Under the pieces are notes generated by a model. The model had not been told where the DNA came from and made no database searches. It saw only the letters and a program-made list of their open reading frames with translations. A DNA stretch of 64,000 bases from Mytilisepta virgata (taxonomy: Eukaryota > Mollusca > Bivalvia > Mytilida > Mytilidae): positions 40,874,150-40,938,149 of the forward strand of contig CM051514.1 of the NCBI GenBank assembly GCA_028015205.1, read 5' to 3'. The position numbers and the translations under genes are program-made. Shown here one piece after another: positions 12,601 to 23,410 of this stretch. Numbering within the stretch: the first letter of the stretch is position 1; the number at the start of each line of letters is the position of its first letter.

Positions 12601-14510
12601 AACATAACTTCGATTTATCACATAAAATTTTAAAAAATCATTTTTCATAGGGGTACTAGAGGGTCAACAAGGACTATTACATATGCCTTAATGTTAATTT
12701 TCGAACGCCATTTTCGTGCGAACTAATCAATACAATTTTTTGTCCTCTCTGCATGACAAGAGGGTCAAACACAATTTCGATTTATCAGATAAAATTTTTA
12801 AAAAATCATTTATCATAGGGGTTCTAGAGGGCCAACAAGGACTATTACATATGTCTTAATGTTAATTTTCGAACGCCATTTTCGTCCGAACTCATCTATA
12901 CAATTTTTTAGTTCTCTTTGTATGACAAGAGGGTCAAACATAACTTCGATTTATCACATAAAATTTATAAAAATTATTTATCATAGGGGTTCTAGAGGGT
13001 CAACAAGGACTATTACATATGCCTTAATGTTAATTTTCGAACGCCATTTTCGTGCGAACTAATCTATACAATATTTTAGTTCTCTTTGTATGACAAGAGG
13101 GTCAAACACAATTTCGATTTATCAGATAAAATTTTAAAAAATCATTGATCATAGGGGTTCTAGAGGGCCAACAGGGACTATTACATATGCCTTAATGTTA
13201 ATTTTCGAACGCCATTTTCGTGCGAACTAATTTATACAATTTTTTAGTTCTCTTTGTATGACAAGCGGGTGAAACATAATTTCGATTTCTGACATAAAAT
13301 TTAAAAAAAATCATTTATCATAGGGGTTCTAGAGGGTCAACAAGGACTATTACATATGCCTTAATGTTAATTTTCGAACGCCATTTTCGTGCGAACTAAT
13401 CTATACAATTTTTTAGTTCTCTTTGTATGACAAGAGCGTCAAACATAACTTCGATTTATCACATAAAATTTAAAAAAATCATTTATCATAGGGGTTCTAG
13501 AGGGTAAACATTGACTATTACATATGCCTTAATGTTAATTTTCGGACGTCATTTTCGAGCGAACTAATCTATACCATTTGTTAGTTCTCTTTATATGACA
13601 AGAGGGTCAAATACAATTTCGATTTATCAGATAAAATTTTAAAAAATCATTTATCATAGGGGTTCTAGAGGGTCAACAGAGACTAATATATATGCCTTAA
13701 TGTTAATTTTCGGACGTCATTTTCGAGGGAACTATTCTATACAATTTTTTAGTTCTCTTTGTATGACAAGAGGGTCAAATACAATTTCGATTTATCAGAT
13801 AAAATTTAAAAAATTCATTTATCATAGGGGTTCTAGAGGGTCAACAGAGACTAATACATATGCCTTAATGTTAATTTTCGAACGCCATTTTCGTGCGAAC
13901 TAATCTATTCAATTTTTTAGTTCTCTTTGTATGACAAGAGGGTCAAACACAATTTCGATTTCTGACATAAAATTTTAAAAAATCTTTTATCATAGGAGTT
14001 CTAGAGGGTCAAGACGGACTATTACATATGCCTTAATGTTAATTTTCGAACGCCATTTTAGTGCGAACTAATCTATACAATTTTTTAGTTCTCTTTGTAT
14101 GACAAGAGGGTCAAACACAATTTCGATTTATCACATAAAATTTTTAAAAAATCATTTATTATAGGGGTTCTAGAGGGTCAAAAGAGACTATTACATATGC
14201 CTTGATGTTAATTTTCGAACGCCATTTTCGTTCGAACTAATCTATACAATTTTGTAGTTCTGTTTGTATGACAAGATCTTCAAATGCAATTTCGATTTAT
14301 TACGTTAGATTTAAAAAAATCATCGATCATAGGGGTTCTAGAGGGTTAACAGGGACTATTACATATGCCTTAATGTTAATATTCGAACGCCATTTTTGTG
14401 CGAACTAATCTATACAGTTTTTTAGTTCTCTTTGTGTAAAAGGAGGATCAAACACGATTTCGATTTTTTACACAAATTTTTGACAAATCATATATTATTG
14501 GGTTCAAAAT
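6592..14510 (-). repeat. 168-bp satellite array, reverse arm (about 47 monomers)
   Basis: It is the same monomer as the forward arm in opposite orientation: CGAACGCCATTTTCGTGCGA, TCTTTGTATGACAAG and ATAGGGGTTCTAGAGG recur every 167-169 bp. A variant with TTCGGAAGTCATTTTCGAGC recurs near 7490, 8160, 9840, 10850, 11520 and 13540, so there is some higher-order structure. Monomers past about 14.25 kb decay progressively, as expected at an array edge. Short frames on either strand are by-products of the repeat. Confidence 0.93.
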
Positions 14511-16214
14511 TGGTAGACAAGGAATATGTCTCATCGGTTTTCTTTAAAAATCTTCCAAGATGGAACGTATACTTTATCTTTATCCAAACCATGTAATTTC
14601 TTTTGTAGTTTTGACTAAATAATTTAACTGAATTGGTGATCTCGAAATAATGCTAGAATTCAAAGGATATGTGTCTTTATCAAAGTGGAACGTGAAATTA
14701 AAGACCTCATTTGTTTATATAACCTTCAGGGAAACCCATAATAACCGGTAATATATCTCGGACTGTCATTGTTATGCTTCTTTAATTAGGATAGAATTTA
14801 TTTTGTTGAAAACTTAATCTTACAGTGTCAGTTGTATCAAATTTATAGTATTATCAAAATTTTATAAAATTTATATCAAAGAAGTAAGACATACATATAA
14901 TTTTATTAACTAAATATCGATGTATTTAGAATAAATTCAAAAATTTAAATCATAAAAAGAAAATAATCAGTAGTATAATCATTTAGAAAAAAATCCCTAA
15001 TTGATGACATTTTTCAAATCAATATTTTACTCATTAAGGTTCAGCATTTAGGAAATTGATAAACTTAATATCCATAGGAGAATCTCTATGTTCAATTTAC
15101 AAGATTAAATTACCCCCCCCCCCCCAAAAAAAAAAAAAAAAAAAAAAAAAAACAACAACAACAAAAAGAAACAACAAAAAACAACGATATAGTAAGTAAC
15201 TAATTCCTCCACCAGAATAGATATATCAAATTACGCTACTAACAGCTGGTCCGACATTAATTGCATATAAAAATGTTTGAGAATTTATTTTTTTCCTGCC
15301 TAGTTAAAGACAAAAAAGTTCATTTATTCTTCCTATTCTGTTGACAAACTTCTTTCCCGGCACACCGTTTTTGAATAAGGAACTGGTAACCAGTTACTTA
15401 TTCCTTATTGAATAAGGAAACGGGAAACGGGAATAAGTAACTAACTTGATATCCCTAAATTTCACATCATACTTTAGTTTGAACACTTAAATATTATGTC
15501 ATTTTATATTCATTAAACATGACAAATACTATACCTCTCCAATTTTATGATTTTTGTGATCACTGTTTTTAGGGATGGTAATTAGGTATACATGTTTCAA
15601 TCTTATATCAATTTTGCCGCTAATTTGTGATCTAACAAGCGAAGAAATTTTTTCTCTGTCATGACTTGTGTGTGTCTGTGGAAGCTGAAATAACATACTC
15701 ATTTTAATAACAGGGGCTCAATGGGATTGTCCAATGTCGCATAATACAATTTTTCATTCATTCTGGCAAAAAAAATTCATACTTGGTGATATTTCTGGCA
15801 CCCAAATTGAAAAAATCTAACACACAAATAAAAAACATAATAAATATGCATACCTTTATCACTTTAAATGCATGAAATCATAGTTTCCATTCTGCAAGGA
15901 TTGTGATCAGAGGTTTCAATGTAAACAAATACAACGGAAATCTTTGTTTTATTGCTTGCAATGATTTATGTTTAAAAGGAGGGAGGGTAACTTTAAATAG
16001 CAAATTTTAAAACTGGCAACAAAAAATATAATTCTGAATACATTTGTAATCATTTGATAAATACAATTATTTGACTCTCAGCAATGTGAATATTACAAAG
16101 CCTTTTAAAAGAGTTTCACAGTTATTTCCATTACTATACTGGAAAAAATAAAATAATTGTTAACTTGAAATCAACAAATTTGACTATATGTCTGATTTTT
16201 ATCTTTGCCGGACA
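14511..16214. other. AT-rich spacer with a C13/A27 run
   Basis: At 15113-15152 thirteen C are followed by twenty-seven A and then CAA repeats, a possible slippage or retroposon-tail site. Two odd-length palindromes lie at about 15381-15418 (AACTGGT-A-ACCAGTT and TTCCTTATT-G-AATAAGGAA). No plus-strand exon was found. If the minus-strand gene that follows is expressed, its 3' untranslated region would lie just left of 16215, but no clear AATAAA was seen there. Confidence 0.4.
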
Positions 16215-16271
16215 TCACTTTTTCTTGGTTGTCTTGGTTAATCTCCTCCTGTTTTTAAAGTCATGGTCCTC
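16215..16271 (-). CDS. Terminal coding exon of an unrecognised minus-strand gene
   Basis: Read on the minus strand, TTTTGTTTTAAAG forms a 3' splice site followed by 18 codons, EDHDFKNRRRLTKTTKKK, then TGA at 16217-16215. The tail is strongly basic (runs of R and K), compatible with nuclear localisation or nucleic-acid binding, but that is inference. The preceding exon (16477-16657) ends after a complete codon before GTAAGC, so both exons are phase 0 and join cleanly over a 205-bp intron. I do not recognise the protein. Confidence 0.5.
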   Translation of the reverse strand, partial: EDHDFKNRRRLTKTTKKK

Positions 16272-16476
16272 CTTTAAAACAAAAAGTAATCATTTTTGAA
16301 TGTAAAATTTGAAATCTGAAAGACTCAGAAAAGATGAATATCTATAATTTAAAGGAAAAATTCTGTTTCATTTATGAGACCAAAATGACAAACACATACT
16401 TAGCCAGCTACTAGCTAACATTCCATTAACCCTAATACTTGTACTGTGCAGACAGTAATGAAATATCAGTGCTTAC

Positions 16477-16657
16477 TTTTGAATTTCTTGATGCAATTTT
16501 TGCAGATTCCTTTTTCTTAAAATCTCTGTCTTTGCCTTGATGGCATTCTAATATCTTTCTACCACGAATCATAAATGGTATGCCATCAAAGGGAATAGGA
16601 GGCTCTGCATTTTTTGTGTATCTTCATATCTTATAGTGAAATTTAGATTGGCTAATG
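16477..16657 (-). pseudogene. Penultimate exon of the same gene, with probable frameshift
   Basis: On the minus strand TTTTAATTTCAG precedes the exon and AAA|GTAAGC closes it. The first third reads LANLNFTIRYEDTQK in one frame; after a run of six A the coding-looking frame changes and continues PPIPFDGIPFMIRGRK and ILECHQGKDRDFKKKESAK to the donor. Seven A would make one continuous frame. This is either an assembly or sequencing error in a homopolymer or a real inactivating deletion. The FDGIPF and CHQGKD stretches look like a conserved domain, but I cannot name it. No upstream exons were identified. Confidence 0.45.
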
Positions 16658-16845
16658 CTGAAATTAAAATAATTTACTAAAAAATCATTATCAAAACATT
16701 GGTAACTCTGATAATAGAGTTGTATAATTGGCATAAATAGATAAAATGAATTCTGCTTATTCACAAAATTAATTTATCTAAAAAAAAAATTAATACTGAA
16801 CATATAACTTCATAGTTCTCATTCAAACACTGTTATTAACCTTGT

Positions 16846-17851
16846 ACATGTATATGGCACGCCGTTGTTATATTTATTCAATTTCGAGATATCTTAATAA
16901 TAAAATGAGATATCTTATATATTAAATAAGATATCTGATTTATTAAATAAGATATCTGATTTATTAAATAAGATATCTTATATATTAAATAAGATATAAA
17001 GTATGTGTTTAAAAGATATCTTTATAAAGAAGTAAGATATCTTATACACTTTATAAGATATCTTATTAACTAATAGAGATATTTTATTAACTTATAGAGA
17101 TATCTTATTTACTTTCAAATTAAATAAGATATCTTATAAAAATTAAAGATATCTTGATAATTAATAAGATATCTTATTAAATATATAAGATATCTTATTA
17201 AATATATAAGATATCTTATTTACAATATAAGATATCTCTATTAATTTATAAGATATCTGATTAACTAATAGATATATCGTATTTACTTAATAAGATATCT
17301 TATAAACTAATAGAGATATCTTATAAACTTATAGAGATATCTTATTTAACTGGTTATAAAGATATCTTATTAAGTATATAAGATATCTCTATAAGTTAAT
17401 AAAATATCTCTATTAATTTATAAGATATTTTATTAACTATATAAAATATCTTTTATATAGTTAATAATAGAGATATCTTATTTACTTAATAAGATATCTT
17501 ATAAACTTATAGAGATATCTTATTAAACTGGTTATAAAGATATCTTATTAAATATATAAGATATCTCTATAAGTTAATAAGATATCTCTATTAGTTTATA
17601 AGATATCTTATTAGCTTTATAAGATATCTAATAAAGTATGTGTACAAAAGATATCTTTATAAAGAAGTAAGATATCTTATATACTTTATAAGATATCTTA
17701 TTAACTAATGGAGATATCTTATTAACTTATAGATATATCTTATTTACTTACAAAAATTAAAGATATTTTTATACTTAATAAAATATCTTGTTAAATAAAT
17801 AAGATATTTTGGAATTTGAATAAATATAAAAATGGCGTGCCATACATGTAT
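16846..17851. mobile_element. hAT-like non-autonomous element filled with AAGATATCTT palindromes
   Basis: The 8-bp direct repeat ACATGTAT (16846-16853 and 17844-17851) flanks a 990-bp unit that starts ATGGCACGCC and ends GGCGTGCCAT. The inverted ends extend over about 30 bp (TTATATTTATTCAA on both sides). An 8-bp target duplication is typical of hAT elements. The interior has no coding frame; it consists of dozens of AAGATATCTT or close variants spaced about 15-30 bp apart. A roughly 110-bp block near 16998-17105 recurs at about 17633-17745, and a block with ACTGGTTATAAAGATATC recurs at 17349 and 17527. The target octamer is itself nearly palindromic, so the exact edge could shift slightly. 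Confidence 0.8.
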
Positions 17852-20225
17852 TCTCGGGGATCAAAACTCGTTTTTTCACCTTAGTCGCTAACTTGGTTCC
17901 TAGTTTTCAACTAGACTGAGACTGCAAGGTGGAAAGCCAAAATTCCGAACACATACACCCTCGACTATGTTATTTATTTAAGAATAAAAACATGAATTTA
18001 AAAATTGTGTATTTTCAAATATTATAAATATAATTGTGAAAATAAATAATTGTGTTTTTTTTTGTATGTAATCAGTCCCTTGTTTTACTGAAAATGAAAA
18101 ATCATGCTTCAACGGTGCAGAAAATAAATAATCCGTCTTTATTTTCCACAAAAATAAATAACCCATCCAAAACAAATCCTCCTGCCCCCCCCCCCTCCCC
18201 CAGAATATCAAATGGTCGTCACCTTAGTGTACCATTTCAAGTCCTGAATAAATTAGTTAGGCTGGTTTTTGTAGTTATATGTAGATAATTATATCTGTTT
18301 GTATGTTACTTGTCCCTTGTGGATCCTTGGGTGAGGAATTTTAATGATTTTCGCTGACCGACGGATAATCTGTCGGTCCCAAGCATCTCATGTAGACTGA
18401 AGTGCTTCCTCGCATATGTTCTCTTGATTCTCGATCATGTTAACTTTTGATCTTAATTATTTATCAAAGAAAAAAATCATAACTTTTAAAATATATCCGA
18501 TATTCTTGAATGATTTGAAGTGAGTTGTATATACAATTCAACCTTTTGCACTTTAGAATTCCCTTGATAATTGAACGTCAAATAAAACAGATAAAAAAAA
18601 ATCTAAATGAATTGTTCGAGATTGCCTTTTCCATGTTTAATAGGATGAATGTTTTAAGAGATAAACTAACTATTAATATCCACCTTTAAGGTATATCGAT
18701 CAAACCTATCAAATTATATGTATATTTTTATATTTAAAAAATCAACTCAGTCAAGGACGTATAACTTACATACGTCCTTGACTCAATGTACTTATTTTTT
18801 TGTATATTTAACCCGCTGGCGGTTGACCTCAGTGAGTAGATTTCGAGTGAACCCAACCTTCCCGCTTCGCAGATTATTTTTGGTAAGCGTTGTGGATGGT
18901 CGTATTTTTCTTCTTCTCCGATAATATTTATGAAAATCGCGTAAATCGAGCCCACAAGACCCTGAGAATCAACAAGAACTTCAACAATAACACAAAGCTA
19001 CAGCCTAGGATGTTTTTGATGATTTGATGTTTCAGTGGGTGGCAGATGAGAGAGCAGGCAGACATGCCCCATATGTCTTGGTTTGTTGTTGTCTTGATTT
19101 CAGATGCTTATAAATTGTTATTTGTGCATTTGTAATCGTGGCAATGTAAATTTAGGCTGCCCAATAGTTTATGAGAAACATAAGATTTGTAGAAAAGTTA
19201 TTTTTTCTCTGCCCAGGAATTATAAACTGTTAGTCACTACAAAAACAAATGCTTTGCCAGGAGAATTATTGACAGGTCATAAATTGTTAAATACATTCTT
19301 GAAGTAGCAGTATAGTTTTAATCAAAATGAAGGAATATAAATACAGTAACTATTAATTTGTAGATTTATTATTTAATGTGTTTGTCAATTCATAAGTCAG
19401 ATTTACAGGCTGGCTGCTTGGAGATGACTTTCAGACTACCAACAGGTTGTCATGGTAGCATTACTCCCAAGATGGTTTTATGGTAACAATTATCCTTGCA
19501 AGATCTCAGGGTAACAAACATCAGCCTACCAGGATTTTATGGTAACAAGCCTCTGAAGATTTCATGGTAATGTTAGAAAATACTTAAAACTTGCTATTAA
19601 ACAAAAATATAAAGAAAAACAGGGATAATGTCATTAAATGCTGGATACCGGTAGTCAACATCATTAAATGGTGAGTACCGGTAGACAACATCTGCAGTGT
19701 CAAATCCTTGCAGAAAACTGAAAAAAACCTTAAAATTGTAATTTATGAAAAAGGATTTCATACGCGACTTTCAATAAAAATTTCACTATAACACATGGAA
19801 AATAAGTAAATACAACAAGACAAGTGTACATCATGGACTTCAAATAAGGCAACAAATTCAAGTAAGCATGTCGGCTCACAGCCGAAGACGTAAAGCAAAT
19901 TAAATACTTAAAAAGAGAGATAGGAAACAGCTTAAAAATCGTTATTGACCTTCAGAGTAGATGTAAGAAAATGGATTATGTTGATTTTTAGCACACATAT
20001 ATAAAAAAGATCAATTTTGAAAATTGTATCTTTTGTGAAAGAAAGTGTATATATGTGAATAATGTGTCAATAAAAAAACATATCAGTAAGTCACAAGGTC
20101 ATAGTGTTATTTTCAGTAACATCGAAGCTCATCATAATTAAAACCGGTTTCATGTAAAATAAAATCTTAATTTATATAATTTTCTTTTTGCGACAAGCTG
20201 TTTTTGTAACTGTTTTGTTTTTTAG
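17852..20225. other. Upstream region of the plus-strand gene
   Basis: No coding exon was found. There is a perfect 13-bp stem with a 7-nt loop at 18750-18782 (GTCAAGGACGTAT ... ATACGTCCTTGAC), and a hairpin GACCGAC...GTCGGTC near 18356-18378. Two 30-bp direct repeats with ACCGGTAG lie at about 19631-19690, and a loose repeat of TTATGGTAACAA text lies at 19450-19570. GGTAAGC at 18882-18888, after a TATATTTA motif (about 18802), could be the donor of a non-coding first exon; that is weak. Confidence 0.35.
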
Positions 20226-20281
20226 CTCCCCAAAGTGTTACAAAGTGATTTCGAAGTGTACTGAAAGATGGCTGTTATCCA
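20226..20281 (+). CDS. 5' coding exon (MAVIQ) of an unrecognised gene
   Basis: A long pyrimidine tract ending TTGTTTTTTAG precedes 42 nt of untranslated sequence. ATG at 20268 sits in a good initiation context (A at -3, G at +4) and is followed by codons A, V, I and two bases of a fifth codon before the strong donor GTAAGT. The exon ends after CA, and the exon at 43963 begins with G, so the split codon becomes CAG (Q) and the downstream frame stays open for 294 codons. The link crosses about 23.7 kb of repeats and is an inference from splice signals and phase. An untranslated exon further upstream is implied by the 3' splice site. Confidence 0.45.
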
Positions 20282-22573
20282 GTAAGTTTTTTTTTTTTTT
20301 GTATGTTATCATTACTTAAATGATTATCAGTGTTAAATTGCATGGCCAGAGTATGTATTTTCAGTCTGAAAATGCTTTTTATGTTCCCTGCTGAGGCAGA
20401 AAAGTAAAAATAGATTTTCGCCTTTGAGATCAGGAAATGATATTTTTATCCTTTATATATGGCCAGGTTATCAATTTTTACCACACCTCCCAATTAAGTC
20501 AAATTGAACTGCTATTATTAACTGTTTTTTAGCCTATTTACCAGTTCTTCATATTTTTAGTAGTTTGTTAGCTGTTCTTAGCAGTCCATTTAATAGCAGT
20601 TTAAAAAACTGCCTTGTTTCATCATTTCTTAGCATTCACCCTTAGCAGTTTGGATACCTTGAAACTGTTATTGACATCAGTTTGATAGAAGTTTTGGTTT
20701 TAATCTTTGTTATAAAAATGCTTGGATCTGGTTGTGTTTTCAGCTTGAAAGTAAACCTTTATTTGAAGATTATTTGATCATTTTCAAATGTGCATTTTGG
20801 CTCCAAGATGTGTATAAATATTTGCTGGTGAAAAACTGTATTCATATCAATTATAAAGTTTGATTTAGGCTAAATGGAATACTTTCACACACCTGCAGTA
20901 CAGTAAGTTGCAGTTACAGTTGATGCATGTGTATTTTCTGACATAATTTTGGAGGGAAAACAGAAATTATACCAGACAGCCATAAAAAAGGGGGATAGTT
21001 GTTTATTCACCTAGAATATGTTTACAGAATTATAATGAAATTCTAGCATAGACTTACAGTGCAAGAAGTTATTTAAAAATAAAAAGATGAATATTTTGAT
21101 ATAATTTTGTAAAAAAAAACAAAAAAAAATCATATTCAAGAGTTGAAAAAGGGTGGGGAGGGAATATTAGGGAAACCTAGGCTGCCAATAGCGGATTGTT
21201 TTATGTTGACTTGGCTAGAGGTATAGGGGGAGGGTTGAGATCTCACAAAACATGTTTAACCCCGCCACATTTTTGTGCCTGCCCCAAGTCAGGGGCCTCT
21301 GGCCTTTGTTAGTCTTGTATGTTTGTTTTAATTTTAGTTCATATATATGTTTCGGAGTTTAGTGTGACGTCCATTTTCACTGAACTAGTACACATTTTTG
21401 TTTAGGGGCCAGCTGAAGCCCGCCTCCGGGTGCGGGATTTTCTCGCTGTGTTGAAGACCCATTGGTGGCCTTGGGCTGTTTTTTGCTCTTTGGTCGGGTT
21501 GTTGTCTCTTTGACACATTCCCCATTTCCATTCCCAATTTTATTAACAAATGTTTAATATTGACCTAACAATCCATTTAAGGAAGTTTAAATCTATGTAA
21601 CCTTATTTTGTATCAGAAAGTCAAAACATAAGAAAATTTTTTTTTTTAATCCAAAAGCAAAAGAGAAGATAACTGTTGTCTTTTGGTCCACATAAAAAAT
21701 ATATATATTGAGAAACTAGTAGTACACTTAATAATTGAATAATAATTAAAAAGGAATAACTTTTAATCTGAAAATCACTTTGTCAAGGTAATTAATACAG
21801 TCTCCAGTAACCCCTCTTATTGAATTAGTTGCTTTTTATAAGCACTGATTTTTAAAGTGCATTCTTTATTGTTCCTATTATTAAGCCACAAACATAATTA
21901 ATAAGGGTTCTAAGGTTGAGTACTCACAAAACATGTTTACAACCCCCTACATACAGTAAATTATTTCTACATGCATAACTTGTACTGATCTGTATATTCA
22001 TGTACCTTTGCATTCAAACTTTTGACAGATCCAATAGCATTCCATAGCAGTTATTAGCGGTTTTGAAAACCATATTAGGATGTACAACTTAGCAGTTAAT
22101 TTGTATGAATATTCATTATTGACAGCTGTTATTATAGCTGTTCTCATGAATATTCAGAGAAGATAGCAGTTTTGGGGTATCTCATTTAAATTTTTCGTTA
22201 AAAATAACAGCTAAATAACTGTGAAGGCTAAATAAACTGCTGAGAAACTGCTAAGGAATGCTATTGGAATGCCTATATGCAAATTAACGATTGCCTTGAA
22301 TTACACAACTGTGAATGCTAATGAACTGCTAAAGAACAGCTGTCAAGTAAGAACTGTGAATGCTAATAAACTGCTTAAGAACTGCTGTCCTCTTTGACAT
22401 GGGCTGGGGCAGATTATTTCCAGAAACTTGAGCCCCCCTCAGAATCAAGTGGTTAACGCCAAAAAAACTTGACAGTTAAATCATATAATTTAGATCTGGC
22501 TGGTATAGGCCAAATAAAAAAGTTTGAGTTGTCTTTCTTTGGTCAGACTTTTTGGGTCCAAAAAACAACATTT
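20282..22573. other. Start of the long intron with an AGCAGTT-rich segment and a mytilid repeat
   Basis: Between about 20495 and 20690 AGCAGTT and TTAGCATTCAC recur in one orientation; between about 22020 and 22390 AACTGCT and GTGAATGCTAA recur in the other, as if an inverted pair of sub-terminal repeat arrays frames the segment. Within it, 21205-21545 holds a dispersed repeat containing GGGGGAGGGTTGAGATC, AACCCCGCCACAT and GACACATTCCCCATTTCC, which I remember as very common in Mytilus. No coding exon was seen. Confidence 0.45.
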
Positions 22574-22820
22574 TAGCTCACCTGACCTATAGGGCCATCT
22601 CTTTGCATCCTCCATAAACTTTCGATTAAAGATCTTCACTGAAACCACTGGGACAGTTGGGACCAACCTTTGGTGGAATGGTCCTTTGGAGGCCCCCTTC
22701 AAAATTTACTTCTGAAACAGTTGTTGTTACTAAAAGTAGAAAAATGGGGAATGAAAAAATCTATGAAACTGTAACACGGCCAGATGGAACCAAACTAGGC
22801 ACCATCCTTAGGTCCTTTTT
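22574..22820 (+). mobile_element. Family A element, 5' fragment
   Basis: It begins TAGCTCACCTGACC with a decayed 5' hairpin and carries one diverged monomer (TGAAACCACTGGGACAGTTG, GTTGTTACTAAAAGTAGAA). The next family A start follows immediately at 22821 after CCTTTTT, so its remainder may continue beyond the inserted copies. No 3' end can be assigned to it with confidence. Confidence 0.5.
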
Positions 22821-23410
22821 AGCTCACCTGGCCAAAGGCCATGTGAGCTATTGCCATCACTTGGCGTCCATCGTCGTCGTCGTCCGTCGTCGTCGTCGTC
22901 GTCCGTCGTCGTTAACAATTTTTCAAAACTCTTCTCCTCTGAAACTACTTGACCAATTGGAACCACACTTGGTATGAATGTTCTTTGGGGTATCCTGCAT
23001 AGAACTGATGTGGGGATTTTTGATCCGTCGAAAAACATGGCCGCTGTTACTAAAAATAGAACATAGGGGTCAGACAACAGTTTTTCGCAAATATCTCAAA
23101 AATCATTAGGTTACGGCAAATTCTGGCAGGATGAAAGTGTTCAGCATGATGAGAGCTACCTGTGTGCTGATTTTCGTGAAAATCTGTCAACTGATGTTAG
23201 AGTTATTGCCCTTTTTTGACATTTTTGGCTTTTTTTATGTTATTATTTCAAAAATCTTCTCCCCTGAAACTACTTGACTAATTAGAACCAAACTTGGTAT
23301 GAATGTTCCCTGGGGTACCCTGCATAGAACTGATATGGGGATTTTTGATTCGTCGAAAAACATGGCCGCTGTTACTAAAAATAGAACATAGGGGTAAATT
23401 GCTGTTTTTT
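22821..23410 (+). mobile_element. Family A 5' module, GTC-rich
   Basis: It starts with AGCTCACCTGGCC-AAA-GGCCATGTGAGCT, a near-perfect hairpin, then ATTGCCATCACTTGGCGTCC and about 55 bp of GTC/GTCC repeats. Two body monomers follow, each with TCTCCTCTGAAACTACTTGA, AACCAAACTTGG or a near variant, GGGGTA/CCCTGCATAGAACTGA, CATGGCCGCTGTTACTAAAA and GAACATAGGGG. It ends where another family A start enters after a T run. It is non-coding. Confidence 0.65.

Noticed and set aside
12859..13903. Plus-strand frames MLIFERHFRPN and MLIFGRHFRGN
   Set aside because: They lie entirely in the 168-bp satellite and exist only in monomers with chance substitutions that remove stops.
4681..14510. CRISPR-like array
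   Set aside because: There are no short repeats with unique spacers; the whole 168-bp unit repeats, and the host is eukaryotic.
16854..17843. Simple microsatellite
   Set aside because: Spacing of the palindromes is irregular, and the region has inverted termini and an 8-bp target duplication.
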